DNA of 21,111 nt from positions 1 through 21,111 of the forward strand of contig CAMCXB010000041.1 in NCBI GenBank assembly GCA_945883145.1, in the 5' to 3' direction. The notes beneath the pieces are model-generated. The model was not told the DNA's origin. It ran no database searches and saw only the letters and a list, made by a program, of their open reading frames with translations. Shown piece after piece: positions 13,385-20,907 of this stretch. A program made the translations under genes and the position numbers. Position 1 is the stretch's first letter. Every line of letters begins with the position of its first letter. This DNA comes from Bordetella parapertussis (GTDB lineage Bacteria; Pseudomonadota; Gammaproteobacteria; Burkholderiales; Burkholderiaceae_D).

Positions 13385-14659
13385 ATGGCAATGATGAAAA
13401 AATATTCTGTCGCACTATGTGGTGCTTGCGCCTTGTTGATGAGCTCATTGGTTTGGTCTAATGATGCTGCGCATGGTGATGCACACAAACCAGAAGCTTC
13501 AAAAGATGCGCCTTCCGCTGCGCCTGCTGCCAAGGCAGATACACCTGCGCCAGCTAAAGAGATAGCGCAAGCGACTAAACCAGCTCGCAAGAAAAAAGGG
13601 CGCGCCGCTAAAAAAGTAGCGCAAAATGCCGCAGATGTAGCGCCTAGTGCAGCAGCAGAGCAGGCAAAACGTATACGCGTGAGACAGCGTGGCGAATTAG
13701 CGAGCGCAGTCGATGCGGTGCAAAGCGGTCATGCTAGTGCAACAGAGAAGCATGCAGCAGATACACACGCTACTACATCCAACGCAGATCACTCACAAAA
13801 AACTACGACCGCAAGTGTAGTGAGTGATGGTCGTGCAAGTGCGGTGCTTGAAGATCGTTATATGCCAGTCACGAAGTCTGTTGAAGCACCTGCGGTTGAA
13901 CAATCTTCCTATTCACTCTTAGATAGACATCCCGCTGAATATGTAAAACCAGCCGGTGAGATGGCTAGTCGCGAAGCAGAGCCAGTAGCAAGTCGTGCTG
14001 AACCAGCACGAGTTGAAGCACCTGCAAAAGTCGCAGTGGCTGAACCGCGTCAGGCTGTTGAGCCGGTTGCACCTACACCTGCACCTGCACCTGCACCTGC
14101 TCCAAAGCCAGCTGCTGTGCCAGTAAGGGAAGCGATGAATAATGTGCAAGATCCAGCGTTGGCTTGTAATCCACCTTTGAAATCAGAAGTTGCGGCTTTG
14201 TTTGATCGTTGGAATGCTTCACTGCGTACGGGTGATCCGAAAAAAGTCGTAGCTAATTACGCGCCGTATTCTGTTTTACTTCCTACTGTGTCGAATCGTG
14301 CGCGATTCACTGCTGCTGAAAAAGAAGATTACTTTCATCATTTTTTAGAACGTAAACCAGAAGGTAAAATTGATGACCGTGTGATTGAAGTTGATTGCAA
14401 TAGTGCGACGGATTCAGGCTTATATACGTTCCGATTTGTAGATGGCACTTCAGTACGTGCACGCTATTCATTTTCTTATAAGCGCGTCGGCAATGATTGG
14501 CTGATTTCTAGTCATCATTCTTCTGGCATGCCAGAACAACCACCTAAAGTCGTTGTGCAGGCTGTGGAAGAGAAGGTAGTAGAAAAACCCGTACCCAAAA
14601 AAGCAGTAGAGCGTAGCGAAAACTTTCAACGTCCAGATGGTTGGGTTCGTTTCCCTTAA
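13385..14659 (+). CDS. Exported Ala/Pro/Lys-rich protein with C-terminal NTF2-like (SnoaL/CaMKII-association type) domain
   Basis: The 424-aa product starts with a Sec signal peptide (KKYSVALCGACALLMSSLVW, ending near residue 25). Residues about 26-260 are low complexity: Ala-, Pro- and Lys-rich with a basic patch ARKKKGRAAKKV and a PTPAPAPAPAPKPAA linker near 229-243. From Cys261 to about 385 there is a compact domain: SEVAALFDRWNASLRTGDPK, VVANYAPYSVLLPTVSN, EKEDYFHHFLERKPEGKID, LYTFRFVDG and WLISSHHSSGMPE. This matches the NTF2-fold family annotated as calcium/calmodulin kinase II association-domain-like, whose bacterial role is unknown. The upstream half looks like a periplasm-spanning or wall-associating linker. 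Starts at ATG 13391 or 13394 fit the AAAGGA ribosome site as well as 13385. Single-gene unit with its own terminator. Function unknown. Confidence 0.8.
   Translation: MAMMKKYSVALCGACALLMSSLVWSNDAAHGDAHKPEASKDAPSAAPAAKADTPAPAKEIAQATKPARKKKGRAAKKVAQNAADVAPSAAAEQAKRIRVRQRGELASAVDAVQSGHASATEKHAADTHATTSNADHSQKTTTASVVSDGRASAVLEDRYMPVTKSVEAPAVEQSSYSLLDRHPAEYVKPAGEMASREAEPVASRAEPARVEAPAKVAVAEPRQAVEPVAPTPAPAPAPAPKPAAVPVREAMNNVQDPALACNPPLKSEVAALFDRWNASLRTGDPKKVVANYAPYSVLLPTVSNRARFTAAEKEDYFHHFLERKPEGKIDDRVIEVDCNSATDSGLYTFRFVDGTSVRARYSFSYKRVGNDWLISSHHSSGMPEQPPKVVVQAVEEKVVEKPVPKKAVERSENFQRPDGWVRFP
14070..14104 (+). repeat. CACCTG hexamer tandem repeat encoding Pro-Ala units
   Basis: Four consecutive CACCTG units plus flanking variants encode the PAPAPAPAP linker of the NTF2-domain protein. 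Such in-frame hexamer tracts can gain or lose units by slippage without breaking the frame, changing linker length only. Confidence 0.75.
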
Positions 14660-14676
14660 CTAGTCATTTGCATCAG

Positions 14677-14715
14677 AAAAAGCACTTGCCAGATTGAAGC
14701 AAGTGCTTTTTTTTT
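14677..14715 (+). terminator. Intrinsic terminator after the NTF2-domain gene
   Basis: AAAAAGCACTTGC (14677-14689) pairs perfectly with GCAAGTGCTTTTT (14699-14711) around a 9-base loop, and the plus strand continues with more T to 14715. It begins 17 bp past the stop of the upstream gene. Confidence 0.92.
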
Positions 14716-14801
14716 GAGCAGAGCAGATTGATGTTAAATTCAAGGTTATCTGTCACTTTGAACAGTCCGTATCGATGTCACTTCATACCAATTAACTAAC
14801 T

Positions 14802-15935
14802 ATGAATTCTATTTATCATCAACCTGAACACGCTGTTTTGCGTGATCAAATTGCGCGGTTTTTGCGGGATGAAGTTGAGCCATTTGGTATGCAGTGGGAA
14901 CAGCAGGGTTATGTGCCGCGTGATGTCTTACAACGATTAGGTAAGGCAGGTTTACTGGGTTTGATGTTTGAATCTGCTTATGGTGGCGCAGATTGTGATG
15001 CGATTACGAATTTGGTTTTTGCTGAAGCACTGTCGCAATCTACATTTGCAGGTTTTGTGATTACCGTGTTGGTTCATACCGATATGGCTAGTCCGCATTT
15101 ACATCATGCAGGAAATACAGCACAAAAGCGGCGTTATATGCCTAGCATCATTGCAGGAGATTTCATCACTGCCGTAGCGATGACTGAGTCTGGTTCAGGA
15201 TCGGATGTCGCTGCTATGCGCTCGCATGCGAAACGTGATGGCGATGGTTGGGTATTAAATGGTAGTAAATTATTTATTACCAATGGCGTGCATGCTAATT
15301 TATATTTCATTGCAGCGCGCACCGGTCCTGCAAAACATCAAATTTCTATGTTTATCGTAGAAAAAAATACACCGGGATTTAGTGTGGGTCGCTCGCTAGA
15401 TAAAACCGGTTGGTTAAGTTCTGATACAGCTGAATTAGTGATGGAGAACGTACGGCTAGGACCAGAAGCATTATTAGGAGAAGAACATCAAGGTTTTTAT
15501 TCTTTGATGAAAAACCTACAAACAGAACGCATTGCTTTGGCTGCTATGGCGATAGGTTGTAGCATGCGTGCCTTGCAACTCACTTTAGATTACGTGCACG
15601 AACGGCAAGCGTTTGGTAAATCATTATGGGATCAGCAAACCATACGTCAACGCCTCGCTATGCTAGATGCTAAAACGCGCGCAGCACGTCAATTTATGTA
15701 TCACTGTGCATGGTCAGTCACGCAAGAGCATGACATCGTACAAGAAGTCTCTATGCTTAAAGCATTAACAGGTGAATTAGTCAACGAGGTTGTACAAACA
15801 TGTCAGCAATTTCATGGTGGGATGGGTTATATGCGTGAAGCACCCATAGAACGTTTGTGGCGTGATGCACGCATACTTGCTATAGGTGGTGGTGCAACTG
15901 AAGTCATGCTAGAAGAAGTCGCAAAACGTTATTAG
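14802..15935 (+). CDS. Acyl-CoA dehydrogenase
   Basis: FAD-dependent enzyme that introduces the alpha-beta double bond into acyl-CoA thioesters, passing electrons to ETF. The 377-aa product has normal length. Visible hallmarks are the FAD/substrate motif AVAMTESGSGSDVAAM, the second signature WVLNGSKLFITNG, the ERQAFGKSLWDQQTIRQRLA segment, and QQFHGGMGYMREAPIERLWR with DARILAIGGGATEVM near the end. In SCAD/MCAD-type enzymes the catalytic Glu lies in the final YEGT-like loop; here that position is Gly (IGGGATE). A Glu is present at residue 242 (TERIALA), the place used by isovaleryl-CoA and long-chain dehydrogenases, which suggests branched- or long-chain substrates. It stands alone after a terminator, with no enoyl-CoA hydratase, carboxylase or regulator beside it, so the pathway is unclear. 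Confidence 0.92.
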   Translation: MNSIYHQPEHAVLRDQIARFLRDEVEPFGMQWEQQGYVPRDVLQRLGKAGLLGLMFESAYGGADCDAITNLVFAEALSQSTFAGFVITVLVHTDMASPHLHHAGNTAQKRRYMPSIIAGDFITAVAMTESGSGSDVAAMRSHAKRDGDGWVLNGSKLFITNGVHANLYFIAARTGPAKHQISMFIVEKNTPGFSVGRSLDKTGWLSSDTAELVMENVRLGPEALLGEEHQGFYSLMKNLQTERIALAAMAIGCSMRALQLTLDYVHERQAFGKSLWDQQTIRQRLAMLDAKTRAARQFMYHCAWSVTQEHDIVQEVSMLKALTGELVNEVVQTCQQFHGGMGYMREAPIERLWRDARILAIGGGATEVMLEEVAKRY

Positions 15936-16261
15936 TTTTTTTATTCATGTTGTTTTGAGTTGGTGAAATGAATACGCACAAAATTAGGGCAAGAAAAAAT
16001 TTAATATTTAAAAAAATAATTTTAAAAAATAAACAGAAAAAATGATGATGAGCTTATCCACAATTTCAGTGGGTAAGTCTGTGGATGACTTTTATTGAGT
16101 GATACTAAACCCTTGATTTCGTTCATCTAGTTATTCGTGGTCAAAATCAAGGCAGTGTGCACATCTAATGAGTTTCTGTGTTGATTGCGTGTAGATTTTT
16201 GTGCTTAAGCGATGTGATTGAGCCTGAAATATTTTTAGACATTTAATTTTTGAAACAAGTT
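15936..16261. other. Intergenic region with A/T tract and DnaA-box-like sites
   Basis: About 325 bp without a gene. An uninterrupted 40-bp A/T run (15994-16033) is followed by a consensus DnaA box TTATCCACA (16054-16062), a weak reverse site AGTGGGTAA (16068-16076, two mismatches) and TGTGGATGA (16080-16088, one mismatch on the reverse strand). The remainder, up to yaeQ, should contain the yaeQ promoter, but I cannot point to clear hexamers. Sites are seen; any DnaA binding is inferred. Confidence 0.6.
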
Positions 16262-16798
16262 ATGGCGCTCAAATCCGTTATCTATAAAGCACAATTACAA
16301 GTCGCCGATATGGACAGGCATTACTACGCTGACCATGCATTGAATATCGCTTGCCATCCTTCTGAGACATTACAGCGCATGATGACGCGTATTTTGGTGT
16401 TTGCCTTACATGCAACTGAATCATTGGAATTAGCAAAGGGTATTTCCGATGTAGATGAACCCGATTTATGGCAAAAAGATTTAACGGGTGCGATTCAACT
16501 CTGGATAGAGTTAGGACAACCTGAAGAGCGTCGTATTCTCAAGGCTTGCGGTAGAGCAGAGCAAGTGATTATTTACGCTTATGGCAATAATGCGCAGATC
16601 TGGTGGAAGCAAATCGCTAACAAACTCGCACGTGCAAAAAATTTAACGGTGTTGCAACTTGATGCAGAGACAGTGGCCTCACTAGAAGCCTTATGTCAGC
16701 GCACTATGCAAATTCAAGTCACGCTACAAGATGGGGAAATCTGGATACGTGATGAATCGCATGCAGTACAGGTGACGATACAAACGCTGCAGAGTTGA
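16262..16798 (+). CDS. yaeQ: YaeQ family protein (PD-(D/E)XK nuclease-like fold)
   Basis: Conserved cytoplasmic protein; E. coli YaeQ was linked to suppression of RfaH defects and its structure resembles PD-(D/E)XK nucleases, but its biochemical role is unsettled. The 178-aa product matches the family from its first residues: MALKSVIYKAQLQVADMDRH, then CHPSETLQRMMTRILVFALH, ISDVDEPDLWQKDLTGAIQL and WIELGQPEERRILKACGRAE. The acidic and lysine positions of the nuclease-like core (DEPDLW, IELGQP, KACGRA) are retained. The start is placed at ATG 16262 because an upstream in-frame TTG at 16250 would add residues absent from the family. It follows the DnaA-box-bearing spacer and is probably a single-gene unit. 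The following 297 bp (16799-17095) hold a small ATCACA/TGTGAT inverted repeat just after the stop and then the receptor promoter. Confidence 0.93.
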   Translation: MALKSVIYKAQLQVADMDRHYYADHALNIACHPSETLQRMMTRILVFALHATESLELAKGISDVDEPDLWQKDLTGAIQLWIELGQPEERRILKACGRAEQVIIYAYGNNAQIWWKQIANKLARAKNLTVLQLDAETVASLEALCQRTMQIQVTLQDGEIWIRDESHAVQVTIQTLQS

Positions 16799-17019
16799 CT
16801 GATCACACAACGGTTGTGATGCATCTAAATCGCGTCCTCACCTTCTTTTGATTCATTATTTCTCTGAGGCTAGTCTTTACTAGCTTGTTGCTGAAATAAC
16901 CGAATCTCCCTTACTCATCAGTCAATTTTTAATTATCCTATTAACAATAATCAAATTAAGCTATTGATTTAATTGTATTTTATTTTTCTTGGTGACTCAC
17001 CTTAGTTTTATTTATTAGC

Positions 17020-17063
17020 TTGCTATTTTTTAATAAAAACATATAATGAGAATCATTCTCATT
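17020..17063 (+). promoter_or_regulatory. Promoter with overlapping Fur box for the TonB-dependent receptor
   Basis: TTGCTA (17020-17025), a 16-bp spacer and a perfect TATAAT (17042-17047) form a sigma70 promoter. Overlapping the -10 and the expected start point is AATGAGAATCATTCTCATT (17045-17063), a perfect 9-1-9 palindrome that matches the Fur box closely in its GAGAATCATTCTC core. Binding of iron-loaded Fur here would exclude RNA polymerase. The ATG of the receptor lies 33 bases past the box. Confidence 0.85.
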
Positions 17064-17095
17064 TGTATTTAGAAATTAACCAAGACATAGAAAAA

Positions 17096-19273
17096 ATGAA
17101 AAAACAAAAGCCCAATTTCGCAAATGTCAGCTCATCAGATCAAATTTATATAAGTCCAAGCATCGTCACGGTGATGATGTCGGCGTGCTTAGTCTTCAAT
17201 TTTTCAGAGATAAACGCACAAGAAAATAAAGTGAATGTATTACCCCAGGTAGAAGTGTTTGACAGAGAAATTGACTATAAAAAAACACCTGGCTCTGCCT
17301 TTGTTATTGAGTCAACCGTCATTGAGGAAAGTAGAGTATTTAATGTCAACGAGGCTTTACGCAAAGTACCAGGAGTGCATGTACGGGAGGAGGAGGGCGT
17401 AGGCTTACGTCCCAATATTGGCATTCGGGGTATGAATCCGACTCGATCAACAAAGGTACTGCTTTTAGAAGATGGTTTGCCTCTCTCGTATGCGCCTTAT
17501 GGCGATAACGCAAGTTATTACCATCCTCCTATCGATCGCTATGACTCCATAGAAGTGAGTAAAGGTAGTCAGGTTATTCGTTTCGGACCGCAGACTGCAG
17601 GTGGTGTTATTAATTACATCACCCCCATGCCACAAAAAGAATTTGGAGGAATCGCGGGATTTGCTATGGGAACTAGAGGCTACATGAACAGTCATTTAAT
17701 GATGACCGGAAATGGCTTGATTGCAGATATTTATCGTAAAGAATCTGACGGTTCACGAGAAAATATGCATAGCCAATTAGATGATTTAAATTTCAAATTT
17801 GCCAGACAGCTTAATGATGATCACAAGCTGGTTTTACGTGCAACGCATTTTCGTGAATATTCGCAGCTAACCTACTCTGGATTGACTGAATCTGAATTTA
17901 CTAAATTAGGTGCTCGCTATAATCCATTTAAGAATGATTATTTTGACGCAAATAGAACTGGTATCTCCGCTACTCATGAATGGAAATTGAATGCGGATAG
18001 AAAAATATTAACGAGTGTATATGGCGCCTATTTTGATCGTGATTGGTGGCGACAGGCATCCACAACAACAGGATTAAGTTGCACAAGTGGTTTAAGCAGT
18101 ACCGACAGAACTAATGGTCGTCGTTTAAGTGGCGATGATTTAAATGCGTGTCGATACGAAGGACGATTAAGAAACTATACGACTACAGGTTTAGATTCAA
18201 GGATTTTTCAAAACTATCAAAGTTTTGGAATGGAAAATCAGCTTGAGTATGGAGTGAAGTATCAAAATGAGGTGCAACGTCGTCGTCAAGAAAACTACAC
18301 TACTTATAGTGCTTATTTAGCAAATGGTACTTCAACATTAGCTGAGAACAGGCGTCGTTCAACAAATGCATTTTCAGTATTTGTGTCAAACAAAACTCAA
18401 ATAAATGAAAAACTATCTGTCACACCTATATTAAGAATAGAAAACATAAATCATGAGCATAACAATCCATTATTGAATCAGTTTGCAAAAACTAGTTTTA
18501 CTGAATTTGTTCCAGGTATTGGATTGAGTTATCAAATCGATTCAAATAACTTAATATATGGTGGCGTGCATAAAGGATTTTCACCGCCAAGGGTGGAAGA
18601 TGCAATTCAGGGTTCTAGTACAATAGATTTAAATGCAGAGAGAAGTATTAATGCAGAAATTGGTGTGCGCTCAACAATGGTCAAAGATGTTTTTTTTGAT
18701 GTAGCAGTATTTAGAAATGACTTCAAAAATTTAGTTCAGGTTGGAAGTATTGCGGGTGGAACTACGAACTACCAAGAAGGAAAAGCACTAATTCAAGGAT
18801 TGGAAGTTGCAAATCAAATAGATAAATTATTTAAATCAGTAGAAGGTAATATCTTTATAAGAACTGCATACACATACATACCCATAGCAGATCAAAAATC
18901 TGCATTTTCAAATAGTATTGGGGCAGGCTCAGTAGGTAAGCGTTTGCCCTATTCACCAGAAAATACACTCACTCTGACTCTCGGTTATAGAGCGCCTTCG
19001 AATTGGAATGGACGCGTAGAGTATGTATATGTCGGTAAACAATTCACTGACTTTGCTAACACGGTTACACCTGCTTCAAACGCTGATGGACAATCTGGCG
19101 AGATGGCGGCGTATGGAATAGTGAATACAGTATTAAATTACACGATTGGCAAAACGACTATGTTTGTGGCGGCTAAAAATATAACTGACGCAACCTACAT
19201 CGTTGATCGTACCAGAGGAATTCAAGTTGGTATGCCACGTACTATACAAGCCGGACTTAAATACGCATTTTAA
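17096..19273 (+). CDS. FecA-like TonB-dependent outer-membrane receptor
   Basis: Outer-membrane gated channel that imports a ferric chelate using TonB energy. From ATG 17096 the product has 725 residues: a long signal region (hydrophobic VTVMMSACLVF, cleavage probably just after NAQ), a TonB-box-like LPQVEVFDRE, a plug with NEALRKVPGVHVREEEGVGL, RPNIGIRGMNPTRS and GGVINYITP, and a 22-strand-type barrel ending in Phe (AGLKYAF). Plug segments such as GLRPNIGIRG and FGPQTAGGVINYITP closely resemble FecA, the ferric citrate receptor, but the N-terminal signalling domain of FecA is absent, so it should not drive a FecI/FecR pathway, and none is present. Two cysteines in the barrel (SCTSG and ACRYEG) may form a disulfide in an outer loop. 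A TTG at 17063 is a less likely start because it falls in the Fur box. Substrate unproven. Confidence 0.9.
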   Translation: MKKQKPNFANVSSSDQIYISPSIVTVMMSACLVFNFSEINAQENKVNVLPQVEVFDREIDYKKTPGSAFVIESTVIEESRVFNVNEALRKVPGVHVREEEGVGLRPNIGIRGMNPTRSTKVLLLEDGLPLSYAPYGDNASYYHPPIDRYDSIEVSKGSQVIRFGPQTAGGVINYITPMPQKEFGGIAGFAMGTRGYMNSHLMMTGNGLIADIYRKESDGSRENMHSQLDDLNFKFARQLNDDHKLVLRATHFREYSQLTYSGLTESEFTKLGARYNPFKNDYFDANRTGISATHEWKLNADRKILTSVYGAYFDRDWWRQASTTTGLSCTSGLSSTDRTNGRRLSGDDLNACRYEGRLRNYTTTGLDSRIFQNYQSFGMENQLEYGVKYQNEVQRRRQENYTTYSAYLANGTSTLAENRRRSTNAFSVFVSNKTQINEKLSVTPILRIENINHEHNNPLLNQFAKTSFTEFVPGIGLSYQIDSNNLIYGGVHKGFSPPRVEDAIQGSSTIDLNAERSINAEIGVRSTMVKDVFFDVAVFRNDFKNLVQVGSIAGGTTNYQEGKALIQGLEVANQIDKLFKSVEGNIFIRTAYTYIPIADQKSAFSNSIGAGSVGKRLPYSPENTLTLTLGYRAPSNWNGRVEYVYVGKQFTDFANTVTPASNADGQSGEMAAYGIVNTVLNYTIGKTTMFVAAKNITDATYIVDRTRGIQVGMPRTIQAGLKYAF

Positions 19274-19424
19274 TCGGCGTAAGTGTTCTAAATTTTCATT
19301 TATCAAAATCAATTGTTAAGCCACTCTTAACTTTGTGTGGAGGATTCTCGATTTGTCTGCAAACTAGTAGCTTAGTCACACGTAGCTAAATGACTGGGCT
19401 CTTTAGGTGTGCATGGGAGTGGTG

Positions 19425-19973
19425 ATGCATAAGCAAATAAATGGTGGGTTTACTTTAATAGAGATTTTAATTGCGATGAGTTTAGTCTCTATCGCGATGA
19501 TGATTAGCTTGAATGCACAATTCAGAAGTAGGCAGGCAGCGCTAAACTATCAATATAAAAACATCGCGATGCGTCATGCTGCTGAACTCGCAGCTTGGAT
19601 GGGCTTAGTTGAAGAGTTTTCTAGAAATAGCGCTGAGAATGAAAAAAATATTCCTGTATTACTGCGCGCTACTTTAAAAACTAATCAAGCGAACAGTCAA
19701 ATCACTTGTTTTTATGCTGAGTGCAATCTAACGCAACAACTACAGTTTGATTTCACGAATTGGCAACATCGCTTGCGGATGCAAGTGCCTGGAGCGCGTG
19801 TTGAAGTTTGTCGCGATGATCAAGTCTGGCAAAGTGATAGTCATACATGGCGTTGGGATTGTGGTGGTGATGATCAGTCACCAACGGTCATAAAAATTGG
19901 TTGGCCACTAACAGCTAACAATCAAAGTTTTATGCCTTCTGTGGTGTTGGCTGTAGGACCGATTTCATTATGA
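19425..19973 (+). CDS. pilV: Type IV pilus minor pilin PilV
   Basis: Minor pilin expected to join PilW, PilX and others in priming type IV pilus assembly. The 182-aa product has a class III prepilin leader: MHKQINGG followed by FTLIEILIAMSLVSIAMMIS, with cleavage after Gly8, Phe at +1 and the conserved Glu at +5. The hydrophobic stalk helix follows, then a globular part with paired cysteines (TCFYAEC, and later VEVCRDD and RWDCGGDD), typical of minor pilins. The start at 19425 is chosen over the earlier 19407 because GGGAG stands five bases before it and the leader then has a normal length. The stop overlaps the next gene by ATGA. The 151 bp before it contain a weak 6-bp hairpin (19315-19331) but no clear promoter. 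Confidence 0.85.
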   Translation: MHKQINGGFTLIEILIAMSLVSIAMMISLNAQFRSRQAALNYQYKNIAMRHAAELAAWMGLVEEFSRNSAENEKNIPVLLRATLKTNQANSQITCFYAECNLTQQLQFDFTNWQHRLRMQVPGARVEVCRDDQVWQSDSHTWRWDCGGDDQSPTVIKIGWPLTANNQSFMPSVVLAVGPISL

Positions 19974-20905
19974 AGAGGCGCAAGCCTTATGCATCGAATA
20001 ACGGTACTGTTTTAGCAGAATATTTAATCGCATCGACTTTAGGTATAGCCACAGTATTGGCTGCGATTGCAGTTATGCAGCATACAAACGCGAGCTACGC
20101 TTGGCTACAAGAAAATGCCGTCATGGAGGAGCATGCAAATTATGCGCTCGACACCATAGCGCGTGCAGTCAAACAAGCAGGATATCGTGATTATGTCATT
20201 CCTATTGCTGGCTATGATGCGATCGCTGAGGGTGATTTTATTCATGGTGCAGATGATAGATCCATGAAATCACTCTCGGCAGCATTAGAAGAATTAGAGT
20301 TAAACGCTATCAATGGTAGCGATGTGTTAGCGATACATTTTTCTGGCTCTGCAAATAAGAATGATTTGAGCATGATTAATTGCGCAGGTTTTGCGGTTAG
20401 ACGTGCCACATCAGCATCCGATGATTTTGGTTGGAGTATTTTTTATGTAGCAAAGAATACACTTGGTGAGTCTGAATTACGTTGTAAATATAGAGGTGCA
20501 AAACAATGGCAATCACAAGCCTTGATTGCAGGTGTAGAGAGTTTTCAGGTGTTATATGGCGTTGATACCGATGGCGACGGCTTTTGTAACATCACACTTA
20601 ACGCGACAGCGATTGATGAGCACGATAAAAATAATGAAGTTATTCATCACGCAAATAGTGCATGGTGGTCTAGGGTGGTGTCGGTGCATGTGTCCTTGCT
20701 TTTGCGGGCAGCAAATAAATCTAGCCAAACAAACAAGGTGGAATTTATTGATTTATTCGGCAAAGACTATGCAGATCATTTTTCTCAACATGATCGTGGT
20801 ACGCATTTGTCATTACATAATTTACCTTCTGAGTTCCAATCAAGATTGCGTCGGGTAGTGAGATCAGTGATTTATCTGAATCAACCCTTAACCGCTTTTG
20901 ATTAG
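19970..20905 (+). CDS. pilW: Type IV pilus minor pilin PilW
   Basis: Second minor pilin of the cluster. The 311-aa product has a basic 12-residue leader, then NNG followed by TVLAEYLIASTLGIATVLAA. Cleavage after Gly12 would leave Thr, not the usual Phe/Met, at +1, while Glu at +5 is kept. Downstream, YALDTIARAVKQAGYRDYV matches the PilW segment found in relatives, and SFQVLYGVDTDGDG with a late WWSRVVSVHVSLLLRA is also PilW-like. Length suits PilW, which is longer than PilV. Overlap with pilV is ATGA, and pilX starts 3 bases after its stop, so the three are one transcript. Confidence 0.85.
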   Translation: MKRRKPYASNNGTVLAEYLIASTLGIATVLAAIAVMQHTNASYAWLQENAVMEEHANYALDTIARAVKQAGYRDYVIPIAGYDAIAEGDFIHGADDRSMKSLSAALEELELNAINGSDVLAIHFSGSANKNDLSMINCAGFAVRRATSASDDFGWSIFYVAKNTLGESELRCKYRGAKQWQSQALIAGVESFQVLYGVDTDGDGFCNITLNATAIDEHDKNNEVIHHANSAWWSRVVSVHVSLLLRAANKSSQTNKVEFIDLFGKDYADHFSQHDRGTHLSLHNLPSEFQSRLRRVVRSVIYLNQPLTAFD

Positions 20906-20907
20906 CG

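Noticed and set aside
16801..16819. ATCACA/TGTGAT inverted repeat after yaeQ, considered as a terminator or CRP-like site
   Set aside because: Short stem, no T-run, and located downstream of yaeQ and far from the next promoter; too little to support a call.
19315..19331. GTTAAG/CTTAAC hairpin after the receptor gene, considered as a terminator
   Set aside because: Stem is only 6 bp and AT-rich, and no run of T follows.
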